Origin: an uncultured Myxococcales bacterium
GTDB taxonomy: Bacteria > Myxococcota > Myxococcia > Myxococcales > Myxococcaceae
DNA length: 64,000 nucleotides
Assembly: GCA_937980205.1 (NCBI GenBank)
Contig: CALJKW010000022.1
Location: 124,001-188,000, forward strand
Direction: 5' to 3'
A model generated the notes under the pieces. That model was not told the DNA's origin and ran no database searches. It saw nothing but the letters and a program-made list of their open reading frames with translations. Both the position numbers and the translations under genes were made by a program. The number at the start of each line of letters is the position of its first letter. Positions within the stretch are counted from its first letter, which is position 1. This document shows, one piece after another, positions 8,399 through 16,842 of the stretch.

Positions 8399-8983
8399 AT
8401 GCGCGGCCTCGAGCAGATCCCGCCGCTGTACGACGCCATGTGCTGGGTGCTCGAGAAGACCGGGCTCGAGCGCTGGCGGCAGTGGCTCGTCGACGGAGCG
8501 CGCGGGCGCGTGCTCGACGTCGGCTGCGGCACCGGGCGGAACCTGCCCAGGTACTCGAAGGACGTGTTCGTCGTCGGCCTCGACCCTTCGCGCGAGGCGC
8601 TGGCGAAGGCGCGCGAGCGGGCGCCGAACGTCCCGCTCGTGCGCGGCAGCGCCGAGGCGCTGCCGTTTCGCGCCGGCGCGTTCGACACCGTGGTGAGCGG
8701 GCTCGTGTTCTGCAGCGTGCCCGACGCGTCGAAGGGGCTCGCCGAGGTGAAGCGCGTGCTCTCGCGCGACGGCGCGCTGCGCATGCTCGAGCACGTGCGC
8801 TCGACGTCGCGCCTGGGCGCGTGGTTTCAGGACAAGGTGCAGCCGGCGTGGACGTGCCTCGCCGGCGGCTGCCACCCGAACCGGGACACGGAAGGCGCGG
8901 TCGTCGCGGCCGGGTTCGAGATTCAGGACGAGGGGCGCCGCGCCGAAGGCAACATGCGGCGGTTCGAGGCGCGGGCGGGGTGA
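8399..8983 (+). CDS. Class I SAM-dependent methyltransferase
   Basis: 194 residues with motif I VLDVGCGTGRNL, the acidic end of strand beta-2 in VGLDPS, and motif IV/V around SGLVFCSVPDASKGLAEVKRVL. It belongs to the UbiE/METTL7-like group. The C-terminal CLAGGCHPNRDT segment resembles the small lipid or thiol methyltransferases of that group. The substrate is unknown. ATG at 8399, probably co-transcribed with the PilZ gene. Confidence 0.85.
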   Translation: MRGLEQIPPLYDAMCWVLEKTGLERWRQWLVDGARGRVLDVGCGTGRNLPRYSKDVFVVGLDPSREALAKARERAPNVPLVRGSAEALPFRAGAFDTVVSGLVFCSVPDASKGLAEVKRVLSRDGALRMLEHVRSTSRLGAWFQDKVQPAWTCLAGGCHPNRDTEGAVVAAGFEIQDEGRRAEGNMRRFEARAG

Positions 8984-9032
8984 GGGGGCCCTCGAGCGTG
9001 AACGCGGCAGTTCTGGCGCGGCCCGGCGCACC

Positions 9033-10631
9033 GTGGCATCAACGCTCCTCGTGACGCTCCTCGTGACCGCGTGGTTGGCGCTGGCCTCGGCTGCTCCGGT
9101 CGTTCCGAAGACTCCGAAGCTCGGCGTCCTCGTCGTCGTCGATCAGCTCGGCAGCGCGGACTTGGAGGCGCTCGCCATCGACGGAGAGAGCGACTTCGGC
9201 GGCCTCGAGGCCCGCGGCGCGGCGCGCTTCGACGCGCTCTACCCGTACCTCGGCACCGAGACCGGGCCCGGCCACGCCACCCTGTCCACCAGCACGCTGC
9301 CGTCGCAGCACGGCATCTGCGCCAACGTCTGGTACGTCGAGGGCAAGAAGACGTACTGCGTGGAAGACGCGGCGCAGCCGGTGCTCGGCTCGACGTCGGC
9401 GAACGACGGCCGCAGCGCGCGCTTCCTCAACGCGCCGACCCTCGGAGACACGCTGCACTCGCGCAGCGCGAAGTCGCGCGTCGTCTCGATCAGCGTGAAG
9501 GACCGCGCGGCGATCCTGATGGGCGGGCCGTCCGCGGACGTCGCGCTCTGGTACGAGAACGCGTCCGGGCGCTGGACGAGCAGCAAGGCGTACCTCGATG
9601 CGCTGCCGCCCTGGGCCGAGAAGCTCGCCGACCTGCCGAAGAGGTCGTTCGCGAGCGGCAAGTGGTCTCCGCTTCCGGCGGTGGCGAAGCGCGGCATCGC
9701 CGATGCGCGCGAGGGAGAGGACAGCCCGACCGGCTTCACCGCGACGTTCCCGCACGATCTCTCGTCGGTGCCGCCGGAGAAACAGCGGCACGCGTACCGC
9801 TACACGCCGCACTCGGTGGAGGACACCATCTCGCTCGCCATCGCCGCGCTCGACGGCGAGAACCTCGGCCGGCGCGCCGAGCCCGACCTGCTGCTGGTCT
9901 CGATCTCCGCGACCGACTACTCGGGGCACGCCTGGGGGCCCGGCAGCATCGAGAAGGTCGACATCATCGAGCGCGTGAGCGCCGAGCTGCGCCGCTTCAC
10001 GGCCGAGCTCGACAAGCGGCTCGGCAAGAACGGCTGGGCGATGGTGCTGTCCGCCGACCACGGAGCCGCTCCGCTCGCCGAGTCGCTGCGCGAGCGGCGG
10101 CTGCCCGCAGGTCGCCTGCTCGAGGCACCGCTGCTCGAGAGCGCGACGCTCGGGCTGAGCGCCGAGCAGAAGAAGCGCTTCCTCGGCCTGTCGCTGCCGG
10201 TCGTCTTCCTCGACCTCAAGGGGCTCTCCGACAAGGACCGCGACGGCTTCGTGGAGACCGTCCGCCGCAACATCGCCGCGGTGAAGGGCGTGCGCCGCGC
10301 GCTGCGGACCGACGGCCCCGAGTCTGCGGACACCGCGCTGGCCCGGGCGTCGACGTTCGAGGGCCGCTGCGGCCCCGTGCTCGTCGAGCTGCAGCCGTTC
10401 GTGGTGTTCACCGAGACGCCGCACCCGCTCGGCACGGACCACGCCTCGGGCAGCGTCTACGACCGCCGGGTGCCGCTGTTCGTGCTGGGGCCGGGCGTCG
10501 CGGGCGGCCGCTACGCGACGCCGCTCGACCCGCGCGACGCGGCGCCGTCGCTGGCGGCGATGCTCGGCATCCCTCCGCCCGATCGGTCGGAGGGCCGGCC
10601 CGCACCGGCCATCGGCCCCATCAAGCGCTGA
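9033..10631 (+). CDS. Secreted alkaline phosphatase, PafA/phosphodiesterase superfamily
   Basis: A 532-residue enzyme with an N-terminal signal peptide (residues 1-20, ending at ASAAP). Alkaline-phosphatase superfamily motifs: VVVDQLG for the first metal ligand, TGPGHAT with T77 as the likely nucleophile, ATDYSGHAWGP, SADHGAAP, and a late His in LGTDHASGSVYDRRVP. This pattern fits Thr-nucleophile phosphate monoesterases of the PafA type acting in the periplasm or outside. GTG at 9033 is chosen because it gives the signal peptide directly. No Pho-box-like site was seen upstream. Confidence 0.88.
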   Translation: MASTLLVTLLVTAWLALASAAPVVPKTPKLGVLVVVDQLGSADLEALAIDGESDFGGLEARGAARFDALYPYLGTETGPGHATLSTSTLPSQHGICANVWYVEGKKTYCVEDAAQPVLGSTSANDGRSARFLNAPTLGDTLHSRSAKSRVVSISVKDRAAILMGGPSADVALWYENASGRWTSSKAYLDALPPWAEKLADLPKRSFASGKWSPLPAVAKRGIADAREGEDSPTGFTATFPHDLSSVPPEKQRHAYRYTPHSVEDTISLAIAALDGENLGRRAEPDLLLVSISATDYSGHAWGPGSIEKVDIIERVSAELRRFTAELDKRLGKNGWAMVLSADHGAAPLAESLRERRLPAGRLLEAPLLESATLGLSAEQKKRFLGLSLPVVFLDLKGLSDKDRDGFVETVRRNIAAVKGVRRALRTDGPESADTALARASTFEGRCGPVLVELQPFVVFTETPHPLGTDHASGSVYDRRVPLFVLGPGVAGGRYATPLDPRDAAPSLAAMLGIPPPDRSEGRPAPAIGPIKR

Positions 10632-10634
10632 GCA

Positions 10635-10862
10635 TCACGCTTCGCGACGCGGAAGCTCTTCGACGACCCGCTTCAGGCGCTCGCGGTGCCAATGCATGAC
10701 GCGCTCGAGGTCTGCCTTCGCGGCAGGGTCCTCGGCGAGGATCTCGAGCAGCTGCTCGTCACCTCTGAGCACTTCGAGCTCCGAGTCGGGAGCGCCGAGG
10801 CGCTTCAGCATCGGAAGCAGTGCCCGCTCCCGCTGCAGGAGCTCTGGCAGTTCACCGGACAT
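10635..10862 (-). CDS. Small charged helical protein, unknown
   Basis: Not recognised. 75 residues, rich in Glu, Leu and Arg, mainly helical, without Cys, signal peptide or membrane segment. It ends 4 bases from the convergent phosphatase gene and is divergent from the hybrid kinase (68 bases apart). Codon pattern and tight fit suggest a real gene. Confidence 0.6.
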   Translation of the reverse strand: MSGELPELLQRERALLPMLKRLGAPDSELEVLRGDEQLLEILAEDPAAKADLERVMHWHRERLKRVVEELPRREA

Positions 10863-10930
10863 CTCGATGGATCGGTAACGACGACGCCGCTGCCATGCAG
10901 GCGTGTTCTCAGGTAGCCTCGCAATTCCCG

Positions 10931-12709
10931 ATGTCTTTGAAAGCTCGAATGAAGGGTCTGCTGCACCGACTGGACCTCACGTTCGTGCCCGAGACGCTGG
11001 CGAAGGACCCCGACTCGAGCCGCCGCGCGCTGCTCACCGTGGGCCTGTCCTTATTCCTGGGAATCGCCTGCCCGCTGTTCGCGGCGGTCAGCTTCTTCGT
11101 CTACCGGCTGCCGGCCATCGCGTTCGTCGATCTCTTCGCGGCGGTGGTGGCGCTTTCGGTGCCGTTCCTGCTGCGCGCGACGAAGTCGCTCGCGCTCGCG
11201 TCGTCGGTCACGCTCGCGGTGACCGTCGCCGCCATGTCGCTGGCCGCCGGCTCGGTCGAGGGGCTCACGTCGCCGGCGATGGTGTGGCTGGTGGTGGTGC
11301 CGATCTTCGCGAGCCTCCTCGGCGGGCGCCGCAACGCGATCGTCTGGGCCGTCGTCTGCGCGGCGGTGGTCGGCGGCATGGCCTGGCTTCAGCCTGGGCA
11401 CGAGCTGCCCACCGAGGTTCGCCGGCAGACCGCGGCGTGGAACTACGTGCTGATGTTCGCGATGGTGGCGGCGTTCGCCGCGCTCTACGAGCGGCTGCAC
11501 GAGCGCTCGGCGGCGGCGCTGGCGGCGGCGCGCGCGGACCTCGAGAAGGCGCGCGAGCAGGCGGCCATCGCCGACCGGCTGGTGGCGCTGAACCGGCTCG
11601 CTGCGGGAGTGGCGCACGAGATCAACAACCCCAGCGCGTTCGTGGCGGGCAACGTGCGGCTCGCGCGCGACACCATCGCGCAGGTGCGTGCCGGGGTGAC
11701 GCCGTCGAGCGAGCTGCGCGAGGTCGAGGCGGCGCTGTCCGACGCGCTCACCGGAGCGGTGCGCATCACCGAGACGGTGCGCGACCTCAAGCGGCTGGGC
11801 CGCGGCGTAGACGAGGGCGCCTCGCTGGTCGACGCCGCCGACGTGCTCGACGTCTCGGTTCGCATCGTGTCGACGCAGCTCGTGCACCGCTGCCGCGTCG
11901 AGCGGAACCTGCTGCACGTGCAGCCGGTCTGGGCGAACGAGGCGCGGCTCGGCCAGGTGTTCGTGAACCTGCTGCTCAACGCGGCCGACGCGATGCCGAC
12001 CGAGCGGCCGGTGCGGGAGAACCTGGTGCGCGTCACCACGCGCATGAGCGGCGGGCGCGTGTGCATCGACGTCTCGGACAACGGGCGCGGCATTCCGGCC
12101 GAAGCGCTCGGGCGAATCTTCGACCCGTTCTACACGACGAAGCCGGTGGGGCAGGGCATGGGGTTGGGCCTCTCCATCGCGCGGGCGCTCGTCGAGCAGA
12201 TGGGCGGCACGCTGCGGGTCGAGTCCCAGGTCGGCCGCGGCTCGACGTTCCGCGTCGAGCTGCCGGTGGCTCCGGCGGTCGAGCCGGTGAAGCCCGCGGC
12301 GCAGCTCGACGACGCGGCGATGCGCCGGCTTCGGGTGCTCGTCATCGACGACGAGCCGCTGGTGTGCAAGTCGCTGGTGCGGCTGCTCGAGCACAAGCAC
12401 GACGTCGAGTCGTGCACCTCGGCCGTCGAGGCGCTCGCGCGCGGAGATCTCGCCCGCTTCGACGTCGTGCTCTGCGATCTCGTGATGCCGGGCCTGTCGG
12501 GCGTCGACTTCTACGAGCGCGTCGTGAAGGAGTGGCCGCAGCTCGAGGGCCGCATCGGCTTCTTGAGCGGTGGCAACTTCACCGACCGCGTTCGTCGCCA
12601 CGCCGACACGTTCAGCACGCGCATGGTCGACAAGCCGTTCGAGGTCGAGAAGCTGCACGCGCTCGTGGCCGCCCTGTCAGGGCCGGGCCGGCAGACGCCG
12701 CAGGCGTGA
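10931..12709 (+). CDS. Hybrid sensor histidine kinase with C-terminal receiver
   Basis: 592 residues. About six membrane segments fill residues 30-185, then a short coiled coil, HisKA with H-box GVAHEINNPSAF (H229), and a complete ATPase domain (N-box LVNLLLNAADAM-like region, DNGRGIP, and the G2 loop GQGMGLGLSI). A receiver follows with acidic pocket VLVIDDE, phospho-acceptor D516 in LCDLVMPG and Lys in MVDKPF. There is no large periplasmic domain, so the membrane segments themselves may sense the signal. The ATG at 10931 is chosen over upstream in-frame starts because it opens the basic segment before the first helix. Confidence 0.9.
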   Translation: MSLKARMKGLLHRLDLTFVPETLAKDPDSSRRALLTVGLSLFLGIACPLFAAVSFFVYRLPAIAFVDLFAAVVALSVPFLLRATKSLALASSVTLAVTVAAMSLAAGSVEGLTSPAMVWLVVVPIFASLLGGRRNAIVWAVVCAAVVGGMAWLQPGHELPTEVRRQTAAWNYVLMFAMVAAFAALYERLHERSAAALAAARADLEKAREQAAIADRLVALNRLAAGVAHEINNPSAFVAGNVRLARDTIAQVRAGVTPSSELREVEAALSDALTGAVRITETVRDLKRLGRGVDEGASLVDAADVLDVSVRIVSTQLVHRCRVERNLLHVQPVWANEARLGQVFVNLLLNAADAMPTERPVRENLVRVTTRMSGGRVCIDVSDNGRGIPAEALGRIFDPFYTTKPVGQGMGLGLSIARALVEQMGGTLRVESQVGRGSTFRVELPVAPAVEPVKPAAQLDDAAMRRLRVLVIDDEPLVCKSLVRLLEHKHDVESCTSAVEALARGDLARFDVVLCDLVMPGLSGVDFYERVVKEWPQLEGRIGFLSGGNFTDRVRRHADTFSTRMVDKPFEVEKLHALVAALSGPGRQTPQA

Positions 12710-12714
12710 GGACG

Positions 12715-13287
12715 TCAAGCCGTGAGCTGACGCCAGCCCTCGCGCATGTACGCCCAGGTGCCGGGCACGACGAGCAGCAGCACCGCGCCGCAGCCGAAGG
12801 TCACGGCCCAGGAGGGCGCGCCGAGCGAAGCGGCGACGACGGTGATGAACAGCAGCATGGTGGCGCTGCGCCCGTGCCACTCGTGCTTCACGTGGACCTC
12901 GCGGTGCTTGAGCCAGACGCAGAGCCAGCCGGTGCCGAGCAGCGCGTCGCGCACGAACAGCGCGATCCACAGCCAGACCGGCAGCGGGGTGAACGCGGGC
13001 ACCGCGAAGAACGTGAGGAAGGTGACGCCGACGAACGAGGCGAGCTTGTCCGCGACGGCGTCGAGCGTCGCGCCCAGGTTCGTGGCCAGCTTGAACCGCC
13101 GGGCGAGCCAGCCGTCGATCACGTCGGTCGCGCCGAGCGCGATGAGCAGCAGCGCGACCGGCAGCCGGCGAACCGGAGCCCCGTCGAGCGCGTGGGCCCG
13201 CTCGGTCAGCGCGAGCGCGAGCCACACCGGCACCAGGCCGATGCGCACGAGCGTCAGGGCGTTGGGCAACCACCGCGGGATCATCAA
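12715..13287 (-). CDS. CDP-alcohol phosphatidyltransferase
   Basis: 190 residues with about six membrane segments. The full family signature is present at about residues 54-80: D-x2-DG-x2-AR-x8-G-x3-D-x3-D (DVIDGWLARRF ... GATLDAVADK). Such enzymes join a CDP-linked lipid to an alcohol, for example in phosphatidylglycerol-phosphate or related phospholipid synthesis, at the inner membrane. The alcohol cannot be read from sequence. ATG at 13287; the second codon is also ATG. Confidence 0.88.
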   Translation of the reverse strand: MMIPRWLPNALTLVRIGLVPVWLALALTERAHALDGAPVRRLPVALLLIALGATDVIDGWLARRFKLATNLGATLDAVADKLASFVGVTFLTFFAVPAFTPLPVWLWIALFVRDALLGTGWLCVWLKHREVHVKHEWHGRSATMLLFITVVAASLGAPSWAVTFGCGAVLLLVVPGTWAYMREGWRQLTA

Positions 13288-13308
13288 GCTGTAGGGATAA
13301 CGGTGACG

Positions 13309-14031
13309 TCAGCTGAACGCCGCGTGCCACGAGATCGGAACAATCTCGAGTCGCTCCAGCCAGGCGCGGGCGGAGGGGTTCGTGAACGTCTGCAGCTCGG
13401 TCTCGCGCTGATTGGAATAACCGGACTCGATCAGCCTCGGCGCGTAACCCGGGTGACACATCAGCTCGATGACGCCACTCTTCGGTAACGCCTGCAGCGT
13501 CTTCTCGAACTGGTCGAGCGTCCAGTACGCGGGGCCGCCGGAGCCGGCCTCGCCGAGGAAGTGATCGTTCGTCGCCGCGTTGTGCTTCCGCAGCGCGGCG
13601 CGCATGTCCTTGTCGATGCTGCGCACGGGCAGCCGGTGCTGCGCCGCGGCCTTCGCGACGCCCTCGAGCACCGCCGCGTGCCGGTGCAGGTGCTTGTGCA
13701 CGTCGATGTGCGTGGGCTTGCGCTTCAGCAGCGCCTCGAAGCGCTCCACTTGCGCGTGCGTCTCCTTCGCGGCCGAGGCCGCGTCGAGCGCGGCGGCCTG
13801 GGCCTCGTCCCAGTCGCCCTTGCCCGAGCACTTCGGCCAGCGCGCGAGGTTCAGGTGCAGCCCCACCGAGAGCCCCTTCGCGAGCGCGGCCGCGGCCGCC
13901 GAGTGCGGGCCGTTCACGATGAGCGTGGTCGAGCTGACGACGCCCTCGCGCATCGCCTCGATGATGCCGCGCGTGACCTCGGGCTCGTAGCCCAAGTCGT
14001 CCGCGTTGATGATCAGCGCGCGGCCCTTCAT
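13309..14031 (-). CDS. ChbG/YdjC-family carbohydrate deacetylase
   Basis: 240 residues. Metal-site motifs of the YdjC fold are visible: INADDLGY at the N terminus, GLHLNL, THIDVHKHLHRH and MCHPGY. The family removes acetyl groups from N-acetylated sugars such as chito-oligosaccharides, often in glycan turnover or hopanoid/lipid biosynthesis. The ATG at 14031 overlaps the stop of the upstream kinase gene by 4 bases (ATGA), so the pair is probably translated together. Confidence 0.9.
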   Translation of the reverse strand: MKGRALIINADDLGYEPEVTRGIIEAMREGVVSSTTLIVNGPHSAAAAALAKGLSVGLHLNLARWPKCSGKGDWDEAQAAALDAASAAKETHAQVERFEALLKRKPTHIDVHKHLHRHAAVLEGVAKAAAQHRLPVRSIDKDMRAALRKHNAATNDHFLGEAGSGGPAYWTLDQFEKTLQALPKSGVIELMCHPGYAPRLIESGYSNQRETELQTFTNPSARAWLERLEIVPISWHAAFS

Positions 14032-16070
14032 GGCTCTTTGGGCTCGGGCTGCACCGAGCTGCAGCGCGTGGCGATCTGCTTGCCGTCGTCGAAGCGCGAC
14101 TCGATGAGCTTCTTCGTCTCGGTGAGGTCGGCGCCCTGCTGCGCTTCCATCTCGCACAGCGCGGTGAGCGGGCGCGGGTCGGTCGGGGCGAGCCTGTCCG
14201 CCTCGAGGTACGACGCCTTCGCGCCCTTGATGTCGCCTTGTTGGTAGAGCACCGCACCCAGGTAGTAATGCGCAGCCATCGACGTCGGCTCTCTCTTGAT
14301 GACGTCGGTGAGTAACCGCGCGGCACCCTTCGCGTCGCCCTTGCGGAACTTCACGAAGCCGAGCTCGGCGGCCGAGACCGGGTCCCACTGCTTCTGCAGC
14401 ACCTGCTGGAGCGTCGCCTGCGCGGGGTCGAGCTGGCCGGCCTGCGACTGCCAGTAGCCGATGCGCGCCTTGTACTTCACCTCGTCGGGCTTGCGCGCGA
14501 GCGCCGACTGCCAGGCCTCGACGGCCTGCATCGGCTCGCCGAGCGTCTCCTTGTACTCGGCCATCACCGCCCAGGGCTCGGGGTCGCCCTTCGCGCGGTT
14601 GCGCGCCTCTTCGAGCGCGGTCTCGGCGCGCTTGCCCTTGCGCAGCTGAATCGCCGCGCGCGCCTCGAGCAGCCAGGCCTTCGCGTCGCTCGCGTCTTTC
14701 GTGCGCCATTGCTCGGCGAGCTTGAGCGCGGCCTGCGAGGCCTTCACGTCGAGCAGCAGCTTGCCCGCCTGCTGCAGCTGCTCGGAGGTGGCGCCCTTCT
14801 CGGTGAGGTCTTCGAGCAGCGACGAGCGCTCCTTCGCGTCGGTGGTGGCTTCGGCCTTCGCGAGCGCCTCGGCGGGAGGCAGCGTGGGCTTGAGCGCGAG
14901 GGCGGCGGCGGCGATGCCGACGAGCGCGATGACGCCGACGGCGGCGGCGGCGAGCTTCACGACCTTCGGGTCGAGCGGCTTCTTCTCTTTCGGCGCCACG
15001 GCGACCGGAGCCGGCGGCTGCGGCGCGGGGTGCGGCGGCTCGGTGGGCGCGGCTTCGGAGCCCGCGTACGGCGAGGGCGGCCCCGGGTACGATGGGTCGA
15101 GCTCGCGCGCCTTGCGCAGCGTGTCGCGCTTCTTGTCGTCCTTCGGGAAGATGCGCGAGACGTACTCGCCGACCTGCTGCTTCGTGGCGACCTGGGCCTC
15201 TCCGCCGACCTGCTCGATGGCGTCGATGAGCTCTTTGAGCGTCTGGTACCGCTTGTCGGGGTCGTGCTCGACGGCCTTGAGGCAGACGGCCTCGAGCGCG
15301 GGAGGGACGGCGGGGTCGAGCTCGTGCGGCGGGCGCGGGTTGCCCTGCGCGATGCGCATGACGACCTCGTCCACGCTGTTGCCGGTGAACGGGCGGCGGC
15401 CGCAGAGCTGCTCGTAGAGCATGACACCGGCGGCGAAGACGTCGGCGCGGTGGTCGACGGGCTTCGCCAGAATCATCTCCGGCGACATGTAGAAGAACTT
15501 GCCCTTGAGCGTGCCGGGCTCGGTGCCGGCGCCCCACATGGCGGTCTTGGCGACGCCGAAGTCGATGACCTTCACGTCTCCGCCGAAGCCGACGTGGATG
15601 TTGTCGGGCGTGAAGTCGCGGTGGACGAGGCGCAGCGGCTGGCCGCGCTCGTCGACGGCGCGGTGGGCGGCGTCGAGGCCGCGGCAGGCCTCGTTCAAGA
15701 CGTAGAGCGTGATGCCGACGGGGACGCGCTTGCCATCGTCGGCGACCTTCTCGCGCAGGTCGGCGAAGGTGCGGCCGTCGAGGAGCTCCATCGCGATGTA
15801 GGGCTCTCCGGCCTGGTGGCCGAGGTCGACGATGCGGACGACGTTGGGGTGCTCGATCTGGGCGGTGATGCGCGCCTCGTTGAGGAACATGCGCACGATC
15901 GCCTGATCGCGGATGAGGTGCGGCAAGAGGCGCTTCACCGCGACGAGCGGGCCGAACTTGCCTTCGGGGGTGATGTGCCGCCCGACATAGACCTCGGCCA
16001 TGCCGCCGGTCGCGATGCGCGACGTGAGCCGGTACTGGCCGAACCACGTGGGCTGACCGAGCGTCTCCAC
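14028..16070 (-). CDS. Transmembrane Ser/Thr protein kinase with C-terminal TPR domain
   Basis: 680 residues. Kinase domain 10-275: Gly-rich loop IATGGMAEVYVG, VAVKRLL with K46, catalytic VHRDFTPDN (D152), and DFGVAK (D170). HRDF instead of HRDL/V is a mild variant. A Pro-rich linker leads to one membrane segment at about 385-405, then about 250 residues of TPR-like helical repeats that would lie outside the cytoplasm. The GTG at 16070 is chosen because it begins just before the conserved FGQYRLTSRI. It shares a 4-base overlap with the YdjC deacetylase gene. This is a common myxobacterial kinase layout. Confidence 0.9.
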   Translation of the reverse strand: METLGQPTWFGQYRLTSRIATGGMAEVYVGRHITPEGKFGPLVAVKRLLPHLIRDQAIVRMFLNEARITAQIEHPNVVRIVDLGHQAGEPYIAMELLDGRTFADLREKVADDGKRVPVGITLYVLNEACRGLDAAHRAVDERGQPLRLVHRDFTPDNIHVGFGGDVKVIDFGVAKTAMWGAGTEPGTLKGKFFYMSPEMILAKPVDHRADVFAAGVMLYEQLCGRRPFTGNSVDEVVMRIAQGNPRPPHELDPAVPPALEAVCLKAVEHDPDKRYQTLKELIDAIEQVGGEAQVATKQQVGEYVSRIFPKDDKKRDTLRKARELDPSYPGPPSPYAGSEAAPTEPPHPAPQPPAPVAVAPKEKKPLDPKVVKLAAAAVGVIALVGIAAAALALKPTLPPAEALAKAEATTDAKERSSLLEDLTEKGATSEQLQQAGKLLLDVKASQAALKLAEQWRTKDASDAKAWLLEARAAIQLRKGKRAETALEEARNRAKGDPEPWAVMAEYKETLGEPMQAVEAWQSALARKPDEVKYKARIGYWQSQAGQLDPAQATLQQVLQKQWDPVSAAELGFVKFRKGDAKGAARLLTDVIKREPTSMAAHYYLGAVLYQQGDIKGAKASYLEADRLAPTDPRPLTALCEMEAQQGADLTETKKLIESRFDDGKQIATRCSSVQPEPKEP

Positions 16071-16088
16071 TGCCGGGCGAGCATAGTG

Positions 16089-16140
16089 CCGGAAAAATGG
16101 GGACAGGCTGCTTTTTCCCCGGTCGGCCCTTTTCGGGCGG
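16089..16140. repeat. REP-like paired hairpins between divergent genes
   Basis: The sequence GGAAAAATGGGGACAGGCTG and CTTTTTCCCCGG form an imperfect hairpin (GGGGA pairs with TCCCC around a GACAGGCTGC core), followed by a second one, GGCCC-TTTTC-GGGC. I know similar GGGGACAGGCTGC elements as scattered intergenic repeats, but cannot search here. It lies in the 97-base gap between the divergent Ser/Thr kinase and the gene at 16168; TATAAA at 16148 could be part of the rightward promoter. Confidence 0.45.
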
Positions 16141-16167
16141 TGCGCGGTATAAAGCGGCGGGGAGCCG

Positions 16168-16830
16168 ATGAACGACGGGGAACGAGTTCTTCGTGAGCTG
16201 ACGGCGCGCGCGCCCGAGCGCCTGCTCGAGGAGCTCGGCGACGTCTCGCGCCGCATTCGCTCGGGTGAGTCGCTGCGGCGGCCGCGCGTGACGCTGCACA
16301 TGGCGTCGGCGAGGGACCTGCACGGCTACGTGCTCGACGTGGGGCACGAGGCGGGGCACATGACGGTGCTCTTGCACACTCCGCCGGAGTGGAACGTGGC
16401 GCACGTGCCGATGAAGAGCATCGAGGCCGTGACGATTCACGACGTGCTGGGGCTGTCGCGGCCGCCGGCCGATGCGCCTCCCGCGCCGTCGCGGCTCGAG
16501 CTGCGGCGCCGGCTGGCGGGCGCGGAGTCGGCCATCGCCGTCCAGGTCGGGGCGCCGATCGCGTTCACGCTGCCCGAGCAGCTCGACGAGCAGGACCTCG
16601 AGCCGCTCGGGGCGCTGTTGCCGGCGTTGTCCGAGGCGCTCGAGAACGTGGCGCGCGACGAGAAGGGCCGCGTGTCGCTGCAGGCGAAGGTGAAGCGGGT
16701 GCAGCTCGCGGTCGGAGAGCAGCCGCACGTCACGCTCGTCGGCGACGCGCTCACCGTGATGACCGTCAACGCGCACCCCAGGCGCCTGGCTCCGAAGATG
16801 CTGGAGCGGGCGATCGAAGCGGCGCTCTGA
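16168..16830 (+). CDS. Unknown protein with possible Sm-like N-terminal barrel
   Basis: Not recognised. 220 residues, soluble. Residues 40-92 show alternating strands (VTLHMASARDLHGYVLDVG, MTVLLHTP, VAHVPMKSIEAVTIHDV) resembling the outline of an Sm/Hfq-type beta barrel; this is a weak structural guess. The rest has an Ala/Arg-rich linker and a C-terminal alpha/beta part. Good ribosome site (GGGGAG, 4 bases before ATG). An SDR gene starts 12 bases after its stop. Confidence 0.6.
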   Translation: MNDGERVLRELTARAPERLLEELGDVSRRIRSGESLRRPRVTLHMASARDLHGYVLDVGHEAGHMTVLLHTPPEWNVAHVPMKSIEAVTIHDVLGLSRPPADAPPAPSRLELRRRLAGAESAIAVQVGAPIAFTLPEQLDEQDLEPLGALLPALSEALENVARDEKGRVSLQAKVKRVQLAVGEQPHVTLVGDALTVMTVNAHPRRLAPKMLERAIEAAL

Positions 16831-16842
16831 AGGGCTCTTTCC

